Shown one piece after another: positions 53,609-61,971 of a stretch of DNA of 64,000 nucleotides. Position numbers and translations under genes: made by a program. Source of the DNA: Thiohalocapsa sp964524185 (GTDB taxonomy: Bacteria; Pseudomonadota; Gammaproteobacteria; Chromatiales; Chromatiaceae). The notes beneath the pieces are model-generated. The model was not told the origin of the DNA, ran no database searches, and saw only the letters and a list, made by a program, of their open reading frames with translations. Where the stretch lies: contig CAZGCI010000004.1 of the NCBI GenBank assembly GCA_964524185.1, forward strand, positions 16,407 to 80,406, given 5' to 3'. Position 1 is the stretch's first letter, and each line of letters begins with the position of its first letter.

Positions 53609-54868
53609 TTACCGCAAATCCACTGCGCGACCTGTGTCGTCCAGCACCAGACTCACCAGCCCGTCGGCGAGCTTGGGCTCGAACCAGGTGGACTTCGGCG
53701 GCATGATGGCGCCGGCGTCGGCCACCGCCAACAGCTCATCGATGCCGGTTGCTGGGAGTGCCAGCGCGAGCTGCATGCGCCCGGCATCGACCGGCGCCGT
53801 CAGGCCGGCCATGCCGCGACTGCCGCCGACGAAGTCGACGCGCGGGTCCCGGCGCGGGTCGGTAATGCCGAGTACGGCCTCCACCAAGTGGCGGTGGAGC
53901 AGGCTGACGGCGAGGCTTGCCACCGGATCGGTCGCCGGCGGCAGCAGGGCCGCATGGAGCCGCAGATGCCACCAGCGGCCCTGGCAGTAGAGCCCGAAAG
54001 CATGGTTGCCCCTGGGCTGAACGGGCGCGCCGGCCGGTGCGATGTCGAAGCGCTCCGCCGCCTGTGCCAGCAGCCAGTCAAAGTCGTGGCCGTTGAGGTC
54101 GCGGACCACGCGATTGTAGGACAGGATCTCGAGCTCATCGTGGGGGAAGGCCACCGCGAGAAACTGTGCCTCATCGGTATTGCCCCGCTCGGTAGCCACC
54201 CGTGCCGCCGCTGCAGCGCGATGGTGGCCGTCGGCAATATAGAGGGCGGGGAGGGCGGCACAGGCGGCGTGCAGTGCCGCGATATGCTCGGCTGCGGCGA
54301 TGACCCAGAGCCGATGACGCACGCCATCGGCGTCGTGTACGTCCACCTCTGGCGGGCCCGCATCGCACGTCTGCGCCAGTAGCGCACGGAGGCGCGGCTC
54401 CGCCCGGTGGATGAGGAAGACCGGGCCGGTCTGGGCCCCTAGGGCCGCAATTTGCCGCGCCCGGTCGTCCTCCTTCGCAGGGCGGGTGAGCTCATGCTTC
54501 TTGATGTGCCCGGAGAGGTAGCCGGCGACGGCGGCGCCCGCGACCAAGCCCGTTTGGCTGCGGCTGCCGGTGTCGAGCCTGTAGACATAGAAGCACGGCG
54601 TCGGGTCCTGCTGCAGCACACCCGCCGCGCGCAGGGCGTCTAGGTTGGCGCGCGCCCGTGCATACACCGCCGGCGCATAGGGGTCCGTGCCGTCGGGCAG
54701 GTCCACCTCCGCCCGGGAGATATGCAGAAAGCTGTGGGGGCGGCCGGCGACATGCTGCCTGGCCTCGGCGGCGTCCACCACGTCGTACGGCGGGGCAATG
54801 ACCTCCGCGGCGCGGTCTGGGGCCGGGCGAAGGGCGCGGAAGGGCGAGAGCAGGGCGGACTCGGGCAT
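53609..54868 (-). CDS. DUF1015 family protein
   Basis: 419-residue conserved protein of unknown biochemical role. Family strings include LSPFRALRPAPDRAAEVIAP, PYDVVDAAEA, LYIADGHHRAAAAARV, ILSYNRVVRDLNG and MPPKSTWFEPKLADGLV. No signal peptide or membrane helix. The start at 54868 best fits the family; ATG 54898 or 55003 would add an Arg/Pro-rich leader. Upstream DNA is repeat-filled. Confidence 0.85.
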   Translation of the reverse strand: MPESALLSPFRALRPAPDRAAEVIAPPYDVVDAAEARQHVAGRPHSFLHISRAEVDLPDGTDPYAPAVYARARANLDALRAAGVLQQDPTPCFYVYRLDTGSRSQTGLVAGAAVAGYLSGHIKKHELTRPAKEDDRARQIAALGAQTGPVFLIHRAEPRLRALLAQTCDAGPPEVDVHDADGVRHRLWVIAAAEHIAALHAACAALPALYIADGHHRAAAAARVATERGNTDEAQFLAVAFPHDELEILSYNRVVRDLNGHDFDWLLAQAAERFDIAPAGAPVQPRGNHAFGLYCQGRWWHLRLHAALLPPATDPVASLAVSLLHRHLVEAVLGITDPRRDPRVDFVGGSRGMAGLTAPVDAGRMQLALALPATGIDELLAVADAGAIMPPKSTWFEPKLADGLVSLVLDDTGRAVDLR

Positions 54869-55085
54869 GGTGTTGGCATCAACCGCACGCGGCGGCATCG
54901 GTGAGATCCAGGAGAAAGCCCCAGCGCGCGGCGCATGGTGCATGGGCGCTCGGCGCACGGGCGACAGGGTCAGATGCCCGCGTTTGCTCTCGAGAACACC
55001 CAAGTCGACGAGCAGTCGCCGTCGGCGGTGCGGGACTCCGACCCGGGGCCCTCGCCAATGACAAACTGCTGTCGTGGCGATGATC

Positions 55086-55190
55086 TAGTGAGGCGATGCC
55101 TCAGACCGACGAGCGGCGAGGGCGCACACACGCCAGCGGGCCGCGCACTGGCCAGGCCCAAGGGCCGAGGCGCGGGCACGCAGTCCTGGC
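55086..55190 (+). repeat. Dispersed repeat family 2, copy C
   Basis: Core TAGTGAGGCGATGCCTCAGA continues with CCGACGAGCG, then CGCCAGCGGG and CACGCAGTCCTGGC. The core agrees with 61755-61840 (minus) and the whole, with an internal insertion, agrees with 60764-60910 (minus). Confidence 0.7.
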
Positions 55191-55202
55191 ATCGGCCGTT
55201 CT

Positions 55203-55234
55203 CTGCAAACATCTCGCGCGCTCAAGCAACCAAG
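55203..55234 (+). repeat. Dispersed intergenic repeat (copy near ybbP)
   Basis: CTGCAAACATCT plus GCGCG and CAAGCAA; 27 of 32 positions agree with the copy at 25532-25563 upstream of bioB. Confidence 0.55.
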
Positions 55235-55340
55235 TCCCGCCGTGGCTGGCTAAGCCCAACCATCATAACAGCGGGGGAAAGGATCGCGGCGAAACGGCTG
55301 ACGCCTGGGCGTGAGTCCGCTCCTCAGCCCCAGGCCCTTC

Positions 55341-55375
55341 CTAGCTCCTAGCTCCTAGCTCCTAGCTCCTAGCTT
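55341..55375. repeat. Heptanucleotide CTAGCTC tandem array, five units
   Basis: Five consecutive CTAGCTC/T units. CTAG is normally scarce in proteobacterial DNA, so a CTAG-rich microsatellite is notable. It sits 20 bp after the ybbP stop. Confidence 0.9.
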
Positions 55376-55394
55376 CCAGCCCCTGATCTTCGCC

Positions 55395-57938
55395 CTAGCC
55401 CCCAGCCCGCAGGGCTGCCAACGGCGGGCGCACCAGCGCGCGGTAGGTGCCCAAAGTGCCGGCGAGGCCAATGGCCACCCCGCTGCCGAGGACGCCGAAG
55501 ACCCAGAGCCAGGGGTTGAGCGTAAAGGGTAGGTCGAACAGCTGGCGCGCCAGCACGTAACCCGTGACCTCGGCGAAGATGGAGGCCGTGAGCCCCGCAA
55601 GCAGTCCAGCGACGGTGAATTCCACCAAAAGCCCGCGCAGGAGCTGGTGGCGCTTGGCACCGAGGGTACGCAGTACGCCGTGCTCCGCTCGGCGCACGCT
55701 CAGGCTCGCCTGGATGCCGGCGTACATGACCAAGAGCCCCGCCGCCAGTGTGAACAGAAAGACATATTCCACCGCCCGGATGCCCTGCTCGATGATGCCG
55801 CGCACCTGCTCCAGCAGGGCGCCCACATCGATCAGCGTCACGCTTGGGAAGGCCCGGAGCAGCTCGGGGACCAGCGCCTCGCGCTCGGCCGGCAGGTGAA
55901 AGCTCGTCACGTACGTCGCCGGCTCCTGAGCCAACAGCCCGGGCGTGCCCACCACAAAGAAATTGACGTTGAAGCTGTCCCACTGCACCTCGCGCAGACT
56001 GGTGACGGGGGCGGCCACCTCGCGGTCGGCAACCAGGTAGCGGAGCTCGTCACCGAGGCGGATGCCAAGGGTCTCGGCAATGCCCGCTTCCACGGAGAAT
56101 TGCGGCAGCGGGTCGTCTGCCGGCCACCAGCGGCCTTGAGTGACGGTGTTATCGGCCTGGAGGTCGTTCGCGTAGCTCAGGTTGAATTCCCGTGCCGCGA
56201 GTCGCTCGGCCTGGGGATCAGTAAAGTCCTCCGGCTCGACGTCGCGCGTGCCGATGCCGACGAGGCGGCCACGGATCATGGGCAGGATGTTCGCGCCTTC
56301 GATCTGACGCGCGGTGAGCCAGTCGGCCAGGGCGTCCGTCTCGTGCGGCTGGATGTTGATCAAAAAGCGGTTCGGCGCGCCTTCCGGCAGGGTCTCCTGC
56401 CAACTGCGCAGCAGGTCCACCCGCACCACCGCGAGGAGCAACAGCGCCAGAATGCCGAGGCCGAAGCCGGTGATCTGCAGAATCGCCGCCGCTGGCCGCC
56501 GTGCGAGCCCCGCGAGTCCCAGGCGCCAAATGCCCCGGGTGCGCGCCGCCGCCAGCCCGGCCAGCCGAACCATGATCGCGCCGAGGGCCACCAAGGCAGC
56601 AATGGCCGCCACCACGCCGAGCAGCAGCTTCCACGCCAGCTCTGGATCCCCGGCTTGCCACAGAATCATGAGTCCCAGGGCCGCGGCGGCACCCGCTCCG
56701 GCGAAGGCCACGGAGACGCGGGGCGCTCCGAGGTCGCGGCGCAGCACGCGCAGCGGCGGTACCTCAGCCAGTTGCAGCAGCGGCGGTAGCGCGAAGCCCG
56801 CGAGTGCCACCAGCCCGGTGCCGATGCCAACGAAGACAGGTTGGATGGAGGCCGCCGGCAACGGGCCCGCAAACCAGTCCGCGAGCATGACCGCCAGCCC
56901 GCGTTGGCCGAGCCAGCCCACCACGCAGCCCAGCAGGCTAGCGAGCAGCCCGAAGGTCAGGAGCCGAATGGCGAAGATGCGTGTTAACAGATGCCGGGGC
57001 GCACCCAAGCACCGCATGACGGCGACGGCGTCCGTCTGGCGGTCCACCAGTCGCCGGCTCGCAAGTGCAATGGCCGCGCCGGCCACCAGGAGGGTCGTCA
57101 GCGCCGCGAGGTGCAGGAAGCGTGCGGCGCGGTCCACCGCGGCGGCGAACTCAGGCCGCGCGTCGCGGGCGTCGACGAGCCCCGCATTGCCCGGCAGCAG
57201 CGGCTCGGCCCAGACCTTGTAACCGTCGACGGCCTCTTGTGGGCCCGCCACCAGCAGCCGATGGCGCACCCGGCTGGCATCGGTCACCAGGCCGGTGGCC
57301 GGCACGTCGTCTAGCCGGATCATCACGCGCGGCGCGATCTGGAAGAAGTTGCCGCCGCGGTCCGGCTCATAGGCAATGAGCTGCTCCGCGCTGAAGCGCA
57401 TCTCGCCCAGATCGATGCCGGCGCCCACCTCAGCGCCGAGCACGTAGAGCAGTCGCGGCTCCACCCAGGCGACGCCCACCGCCGGCGGGCCGGCGGCGGG
57501 CTGCTCTGGGGCATCGAGGCTCGAGCGCAGACGCATCTCACCGCGCAGCGGGTAGGCATCATCCACGGCCTTCACCTCCACCAGCTGGGTGTCGTCGCCG
57601 GCGAGTACGACGCTGCGGAAGGTTAGGGTGCGGGCAACCAGCAGGCCGCGCCGGGCGGCCTCATCGGCGAAACTGTCCGGGATCGGACCTGAGGCGTCAA
57701 TGGTCAGGTCCGCCGCAATGAGCTCGCCCCCCTGGCGTTGCATGGCGCGCTCCACGCGTTCCGTAAAGAAGCCGACGGCGGTGATGGCGGCCACCGTCAG
57801 CACCAGTGCGGCGGATAACAGGTACAGCTCCCCGCTGCGCCAGTCCCGGCGGAGTAGCTTCAGGGCCAGGCCCCAAGCGCGCAGGAGGGGGCTGCGCCGG
57901 ACCAGGCTGCTCAACGGGCCACCCAGTGGGGCCCTCAT
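55395..57938 (-). CDS. ybbP: FtsX-family ABC transporter permease, YbbP type
   Basis: 847-residue permease with two FtsX-like membrane modules and large periplasmic domains, the YbbP architecture. The first helix is YLLSAALVLTVAAITAVGFF, a central helix cluster spans about 255-500, and the C-terminal module ends AGTLGTYRALVRPPLAALRA. It overlaps ybbA by 4 bp. Together with TesA next door it parallels the E. coli tesA-ybbA-ybbP locus. Substrate unknown; envelope lipid or lipoprotein handling is a guess from the family. Confidence 0.9.
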   Translation of the reverse strand: MRAPLGGPLSSLVRRSPLLRAWGLALKLLRRDWRSGELYLLSAALVLTVAAITAVGFFTERVERAMQRQGGELIAADLTIDASGPIPDSFADEAARRGLLVARTLTFRSVVLAGDDTQLVEVKAVDDAYPLRGEMRLRSSLDAPEQPAAGPPAVGVAWVEPRLLYVLGAEVGAGIDLGEMRFSAEQLIAYEPDRGGNFFQIAPRVMIRLDDVPATGLVTDASRVRHRLLVAGPQEAVDGYKVWAEPLLPGNAGLVDARDARPEFAAAVDRAARFLHLAALTTLLVAGAAIALASRRLVDRQTDAVAVMRCLGAPRHLLTRIFAIRLLTFGLLASLLGCVVGWLGQRGLAVMLADWFAGPLPAASIQPVFVGIGTGLVALAGFALPPLLQLAEVPPLRVLRRDLGAPRVSVAFAGAGAAAALGLMILWQAGDPELAWKLLLGVVAAIAALVALGAIMVRLAGLAAARTRGIWRLGLAGLARRPAAAILQITGFGLGILALLLLAVVRVDLLRSWQETLPEGAPNRFLINIQPHETDALADWLTARQIEGANILPMIRGRLVGIGTRDVEPEDFTDPQAERLAAREFNLSYANDLQADNTVTQGRWWPADDPLPQFSVEAGIAETLGIRLGDELRYLVADREVAAPVTSLREVQWDSFNVNFFVVGTPGLLAQEPATYVTSFHLPAEREALVPELLRAFPSVTLIDVGALLEQVRGIIEQGIRAVEYVFLFTLAAGLLVMYAGIQASLSVRRAEHGVLRTLGAKRHQLLRGLLVEFTVAGLLAGLTASIFAEVTGYVLARQLFDLPFTLNPWLWVFGVLGSGVAIGLAGTLGTYRALVRPPLAALRAGG

Positions 57939-58702
57939 GGCAACACCTCCAAATGGCCGTCCTGCATGCCGAGCCGACGGTCGCAGCGCGCGGCGAGCGC
58001 CTCATCGTGGGTGACCAGCACCAGCGCCGCACCGGCATCCGCGCGCAGCGCGAACAGCAGATCGATGATTTTGCGTCCCGTGGCGAGATCCAGGTTACCC
58101 GTCGGCTCGTCCGCAAACAGGATCTGCGGTCCGGGGGCAAACGCCCGGGCGATGGCCACGCGCTGCTGCTCGCCTCCAGAGAGCTGCCGCGGGTAGTGCC
58201 CGGCGCGGGCGGCGAGGCCGACACGGCCCAACGCGTCCCGGGCCACGGTGGTGGGGTCGCTGCCGTTGAGACGAACACCCGAGGGCGCAGCGCCGTCCGG
58301 GGCGTGGTTGCCCTGGCCCTTGCCCGATGCGCTCGCGGGCGCACCGGCGGCGGCCAGCTCCAGCGGCAGAGACACGTTTTCCAACGCGGTGAGCGTCGGC
58401 AGTAGCTGGAAATTCTGGAATACGAAGCCGACGCGGCCTCCGCGCAGCGCCGCACGGCCGTCTTCGTCGAGGGCGGATAGGCGCGCGCCGCACAGCTCCA
58501 CCTCGCCGCCGCTCGGGGCGTCGAGCCCTGCCAACAGCCCCAACAGTGTGGATTTGCCACTGCCGGAGGCGCCGACAATGGCCACCGCTTCGCCGACGGT
58601 GACGGCGAGGGAAAGTCCATGCAGGATGGTCAGCCGCCCGGCTGGGCCGCTAACATGCTTGGACAGCCCGTCGGCACGGCATAGGATTTCTGAGGTAGTC
58701 AT
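57935..58702 (-). CDS. ybbA: ABC transporter ATP-binding protein, YbbA/LolD type
   Basis: 255-residue ATPase partner of YbbP. Walker A GASGSGKSTLLGLLAGLD, Q-loop FVFQNFQLLPTLTALENV, signature LSGGEQQRVAIARA and Walker B ILFADEPTGNLD. Between Q-loop and signature there is an insertion of about 30 Gly/Ala/Asn-rich residues (around 115-145) not usual in LolD/YbbA. The start at 58702 shares two bases with the divergent tesA start; an ATG at 58726 would overlap tesA more. Confidence 0.93.
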   Translation of the reverse strand: MTTSEILCRADGLSKHVSGPAGRLTILHGLSLAVTVGEAVAIVGASGSGKSTLLGLLAGLDAPSGGEVELCGARLSALDEDGRAALRGGRVGFVFQNFQLLPTLTALENVSLPLELAAAGAPASASGKGQGNHAPDGAAPSGVRLNGSDPTTVARDALGRVGLAARAGHYPRQLSGGEQQRVAIARAFAPGPQILFADEPTGNLDLATGRKIIDLLFALRADAGAALVLVTHDEALAARCDRRLGMQDGHLEVLP

Positions 58703-59384
58703 GCGGTTTCTTTGGGTCAGCTTCATATCGCTCCGCGGAGCGCTCTTAGGTATCGTGGCGCTGTCGCTGTGGTGGGCCGGCGCGGCTGGGCCCGCCGTCG
58801 CCGCGGGCCAGCCGCACCTGCTGGTGCTCGGCGACAGCCTGAGCGCGAGCTTCGGGACCGCCCTAGATCAGGGCTGGGTCGGGCTGCTCAAGGCGCGGAT
58901 TGACACGGCAGGCCTGCCGCACACCGTGGTGAATGCCAGCATCTCTGGTGAGACCACCGCGGGCGGGCGCTCGCGGCTGCCGGCGTTGTTGCGTGAGCAC
59001 ACCCCCGCCGTGGTCATTATCGAGCTTGGTGCCAACGACGGCCTGCGGGGTTTTCCACCTCAGCGGATCGCGGCTGCCTTAACCGACCTCGTGGAACAGT
59101 CGCAAGCCGCAGGTGCCGAAGTGCTCGTTGTGGGTGTGCGGCTGCCGCCCAATTACGGCACCGCCTACGCGGAACAGTTCCAACAGGTCTTCGCGGACGT
59201 TGCCGCCGCCACGGGCGCGGCCTTGGTGCCGCGGCTGCTCGCTGGGGTCGCCGAAGACCGGCGCCTGATGCAGGCGGACGGTTTGCATCCCACCGCCGCC
59301 GCGCAGCCGCAGATGCTGGACAACGTTTGGTCGGTACTGGAGCCGCTGCTGCACGCAACGGCGCCGTCGGCGGGTGACGCGTGA
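58701..59384 (+). CDS. tesA: Periplasmic acyl-CoA thioesterase I/lysophospholipase, GDSL family
   Basis: 227-residue SGNH hydrolase. A signal peptide of about 35 residues (LLGIVALSLWWAGAAGPAVAA) precedes LLVLGDSLSAS with nucleophile Ser46; the oxyanion Asn is in LGANDGLRG and the catalytic Asp/His in DGLHPTAAAQ. It is the TesA/protease I type. The start codon CATG overlaps the ybbA start on the opposite strand, so its promoter must lie inside ybbA. Confidence 0.94.
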   Translation: MRFLWVSFISLRGALLGIVALSLWWAGAAGPAVAAGQPHLLVLGDSLSASFGTALDQGWVGLLKARIDTAGLPHTVVNASISGETTAGGRSRLPALLREHTPAVVIIELGANDGLRGFPPQRIAAALTDLVEQSQAAGAEVLVVGVRLPPNYGTAYAEQFQQVFADVAAATGAALVPRLLAGVAEDRRLMQADGLHPTAAAQPQMLDNVWSVLEPLLHATAPSAGDA

Positions 59385-59508
59385 TGGCCGCCCGCCATGC
59401 GCCGGCCAGCCGGGCCAGGCCCGTTTTGGGTCTGCGCCTGGGCTCGGACGCGCACGTCGAATACCCACTTCGGCCGCCAATCAATGTGTTTCTTGAGGAC
59501 AATAACCG

Positions 59509-60636
59509 ATGTCACGCGTCAGCATAGTCGGCTCCGGATTCGGGGCACTCACGGCCGTCTCGTCCCTGCGCGGCGCGGACCCAAGCCTCGAGATCACGGT
59601 GGTGAGCCCAAAGGCCGAGTTCATCTATTACCCGGGGCTCATCTGGGTGCCGTCCGGCCTGCGCAGCGGTGACGACCTGCGCATCGATCTGACCGCCTTC
59701 TTCCGGCGCATGCAGGTGAACCACCGCGCTGCAGAGGCCACCGGCTTGAGCGCGGACGGGCGTACGCTGCAGACCAGCGACGGCGAGATCGAGAACGACG
59801 GCCTCATCATCGCCAGCGGCGGACGGTTCCTGAAAAAGCTCCCGGGCATCGAGCACGCCATCACACCCTGCGAGGGTATCGCCGCCGCCGAGGCCATTCG
59901 CGACCGGCTGCAGGCCCTCGACGGCGGCACCGTCGCCATGGGCTTCGCGGGCAACCCCAAGGAGCCCGCATCCATGCGCGGTGGGCCGATCTTCGAGTTC
60001 CTGTTCGGGCTCGACCGTCAGCTGCGCCGCGAGGGCCGCCGCGAGCGCTTCCGCATCGTGTTCTTCACGCCTGCGGAGCGGCCGGGCAATCGGCTCGGTC
60101 CCAAGGCGGTGGACAAGCTCCTCGGTGAAATGCGCAAGGTGGGTATCGAGACCCACTTGGGCCACAAGCTCAAGGGCTTCACCGGCGACAAGGTCATGAC
60201 GGAGGGCGGTGAATTCGCCACCGATCTAATTGTCTTCATGCCCGGCATGACGGGCAATGAGTGGTTCGACAACACGACGCTGCCGCGCTCGCCGGGCGGG
60301 CTGATCCAGGCGGACGCCCAATGCAAGGTGCCCGGTTCCGAGCGTGTCTATGTGGTCGGCGACTCCGGTAGCTTCCCAGGTCCGGAGTGGATGCCCAAAC
60401 AGGCCCACATGGCGGACCTCCAGGCCAAGGCGGCGGCCAAGAACTTGCTCGCTGAGCTCAAGGGCGAGCCGGCGGATGCCACCTTCGATGTGGAGCTCCT
60501 CTGCATCGTCGATGCCAACGATCGGGGTATGGTGGTCTGGCGCACCGAGAAGCGGAACTGGGTCCTGCCCAACAGCGCCGCCTTCCACTGGCTGAAGCGC
60601 GGCTTCGAGTGGTGGTATCTGCGGCAATTCCGATAA
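59509..60636 (+). CDS. FAD-dependent oxidoreductase, sulfide:quinone oxidoreductase-like
   Basis: 375-residue flavoprotein with N-terminal FAD-binding VSIVGSGFGALTAVSSLR and C-terminal FAD motif VYVVGDSGSFPGPEWMPKQAH. Overall layout resembles SQR/flavocytochrome c sulfide dehydrogenase. Three cysteines (121, 272, 332) are present; Cys121 and Cys332 are the most likely redox pair. An aromatic, basic C-terminus (FHWLKRGFEWWYLRQFR) suits membrane-surface attachment. GAGGA precedes the start. SQR activity is likely but unproven; a type II NADH dehydrogenase relative is the alternative. Confidence 0.78.
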   Translation: MSRVSIVGSGFGALTAVSSLRGADPSLEITVVSPKAEFIYYPGLIWVPSGLRSGDDLRIDLTAFFRRMQVNHRAAEATGLSADGRTLQTSDGEIENDGLIIASGGRFLKKLPGIEHAITPCEGIAAAEAIRDRLQALDGGTVAMGFAGNPKEPASMRGGPIFEFLFGLDRQLRREGRRERFRIVFFTPAERPGNRLGPKAVDKLLGEMRKVGIETHLGHKLKGFTGDKVMTEGGEFATDLIVFMPGMTGNEWFDNTTLPRSPGGLIQADAQCKVPGSERVYVVGDSGSFPGPEWMPKQAHMADLQAKAAAKNLLAELKGEPADATFDVELLCIVDANDRGMVVWRTEKRNWVLPNSAAFHWLKRGFEWWYLRQFR

Positions 60637-60763
60637 CGGCGCGGCGCACCGGGGGTTTGCTTGACGGCGCCGGAGGTTTGCAGATGCGTCAAATTTCCCC
60701 GGCGGCGTCGTGTGCCAAGCGCCGGCGGGGCGAAAGGGCCGAGGGCCAAGGCGCAACCGCGAA

Positions 60764-60910
60764 CGCCAGGACTGTGCGTCCGCGCCTCGGCCCTCGGCCC
60801 TCGGCCCTGGCCCGTGAACGACCCACTGACGTGCCCGCGCCCTAATCGCCCGTGGGCCTGAGACGTCGCCTCGCGCGTCGCCCATCGGTCTGAGGCAGGG
60901 CCTCGCTAAG
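60764..60910 (-). repeat. Dispersed repeat family 2, copy E
   Basis: The reverse strand reads TTAGCGAGGCCCTGCCTCAG then ACCGATGGGCG, and further on GGGCCGAGGCGCGGAC and CAGTCCTGGC, as in copy C. It has a repeated GGGCCGA segment and extra internal DNA relative to copy C. Confidence 0.7.
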
Positions 60911-60946
60911 CAACGATTCAAGAACAAGCGGTCCAGCTACGCGTTA

Positions 60947-61040
60947 CAACGAAACACGCGAAAAGCGCGAGATTTCCGGAGATGCACGCGAGATCCGGGT
61001 CATTTTCGCGTATTTCGCGCGTTTCGTGGTTTGTTTCGTC
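60947..61040 (+). repeat. Dispersed hairpin repeat family 1, copy B
   Basis: Starts CAACGAAACACGCGAAAAGC and ends GTTTCGTC. The arms (about 23 bp) agree at 19 positions when folded. It matches copy A (43271-43365, opposite strand) over its whole length with scattered differences. Confidence 0.8.
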
Positions 61041-61073
61041 GACGGCCATGGGCATGTTATTTCTGAACGGTCA

Positions 61074-61601
61074 CTAATAGACCGGACGCCCGCCGTACCT
61101 GCGCCTTAGGTCCCTGGAGGCCGCGTTGGCGGCGTCGACAATGGCGCTGCGGTCGCCCCTGCGCGTGCCGCGGTAAACCTTATCGAGGCCGTCCGCGCCC
61201 GTGGTCTTGCGCCGGGTGCGCACCCTGAGGTCGACGCGGTCGAGTCCGCCGCTGTAACGCTGGACGCTGACCACGCTCGGGTCGATGAGGACCTCTGCTT
61301 CGTTGTTCTGACCGCGGGCCGACAGCGGTATGACCGTGGCGAAGGCGTCCGACTCGTTGAGCACCCGGACGAGCTCGCGCTGGAGCCAATTGGCGTCCGT
61401 GGGCGAGGCACCAGTGAACTGGACGGGTGCCACCGCCGCGGCCAGCGACCCACGGTAGGTCTCGTCACCGGCGATGGCGATGCTGCCGCGGCCGCCGCCG
61501 GAGGAACCGCAGCCGGCGAGGTGAGCCGCGGCCGCGCTGAGCAGGACTAGGCGCGCCATCGAGCGCCGAAGCCTCGAGGATGGATGCGTTCTGCGGAGCA
61601 T
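61074..61601 (-). CDS. Small putative lipoprotein of unknown function
   Basis: 175-residue protein. A basic N-terminus and hydrophobic stretch lead to lipobox HLAGC (Cys31). The mature part starts Gly/Ser-rich and then resembles a compact outer-membrane or periplasmic domain (NWLQRELVRVLNESDAFATVIPL, VDLRVRTRRKTTG). GGAGG 9 nt before the ATG at 61601 fixes the start. I cannot name a family; it recalls small lipoproteins that assist secretion or stress systems only in general shape. Flanked by dispersed repeats on both sides. Confidence 0.75.
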   Translation of the reverse strand: MLRRTHPSSRLRRSMARLVLLSAAAAHLAGCGSSGGGRGSIAIAGDETYRGSLAAAVAPVQFTGASPTDANWLQRELVRVLNESDAFATVIPLSARGQNNEAEVLIDPSVVSVQRYSGGLDRVDLRVRTRRKTTGADGLDKVYRGTRRGDRSAIVDAANAASRDLRRRYGGRPVY

Positions 61602-61971
61602 CGGGGCGTTCCTCCGAATCAATCCGATTTGGCGCCGCGCACCCTCGCGCGACCCTTCAATCCGCCGGTCATTGTGGCGTCAGCAGGACCTCGTTGCCAA
61701 CGCCGTGACCTGCTCTGCGGCGCCCCGGCCGGCGCATCCGGCTGACGGCATGGCGCTGTGGGCGCCCGGGCCAGCGAACGACCCGCTGGCGTCCCGGCGC
61801 GCCGGTCGCTCGTCGGTCTGGGGCATCGCCTCGCTAGTGGTTGCGCCGGCTGGGTGAACCGCGCACAATGTTCGGCTGCGCCGCGTCCGCGGCGCTCTCC
61901 TTGCCTCACCGCCCCTGCCCAGTTTACTGGTTGCCGGCGTGCCGGGAGGCTCCTGATCCGTGAGGAGCTCA
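61602..61971. other. Divergent intergenic region lipoprotein/rpsF
   Basis: 370 bp containing dispersed repeat family 2 copy D (61755-61840) and the rpsF leader with GAGGAG before the ATG. A TTTACT at 61924-61929 may be a -10 but lacks a good -35. Confidence 0.55.
61755..61840 (-). repeat. Dispersed repeat family 2, copy D
   Basis: The reverse strand reads CTAGCGAGGCGATGCCCCAG then ACCGACGAGCG, and later GACGCCAGCGGG. The core differs from copy C (55086-55190) at only two or three positions over about 30 bp. Confidence 0.7.

Larger units (their letters stand above)
54869..55394. other. Repeat-rich intergenic region DUF1015/ybbP
   Basis: 526 bp with dispersed repeat family 2 (55086-55190), the repeat shared with the bioB leader (55203-55234), and a CTAGCTC tandem array (55341-55375). 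No gene is supported. Confidence 0.65.
60637..61073. other. Repeat-rich intergenic region after the SQR-like gene
   Basis: 437 bp, convergent, holding dispersed repeat family 2 (60764-60910) and hairpin family 1 copy B (60947-61040). No gene is supported. Confidence 0.65.

Noticed and set aside
55096..55314. Small open frames beginning MPQTDER (also at 61680-61868 on the minus strand)
   Set aside because: They are translations of the dispersed repeat family 2 and share sequence only for that reason; no ribosome site and no conserved protein.
55341..55375. Possible CRISPR array
   Set aside because: Seven-bp units with no spacers; it is a simple tandem repeat. No cas genes in the window.
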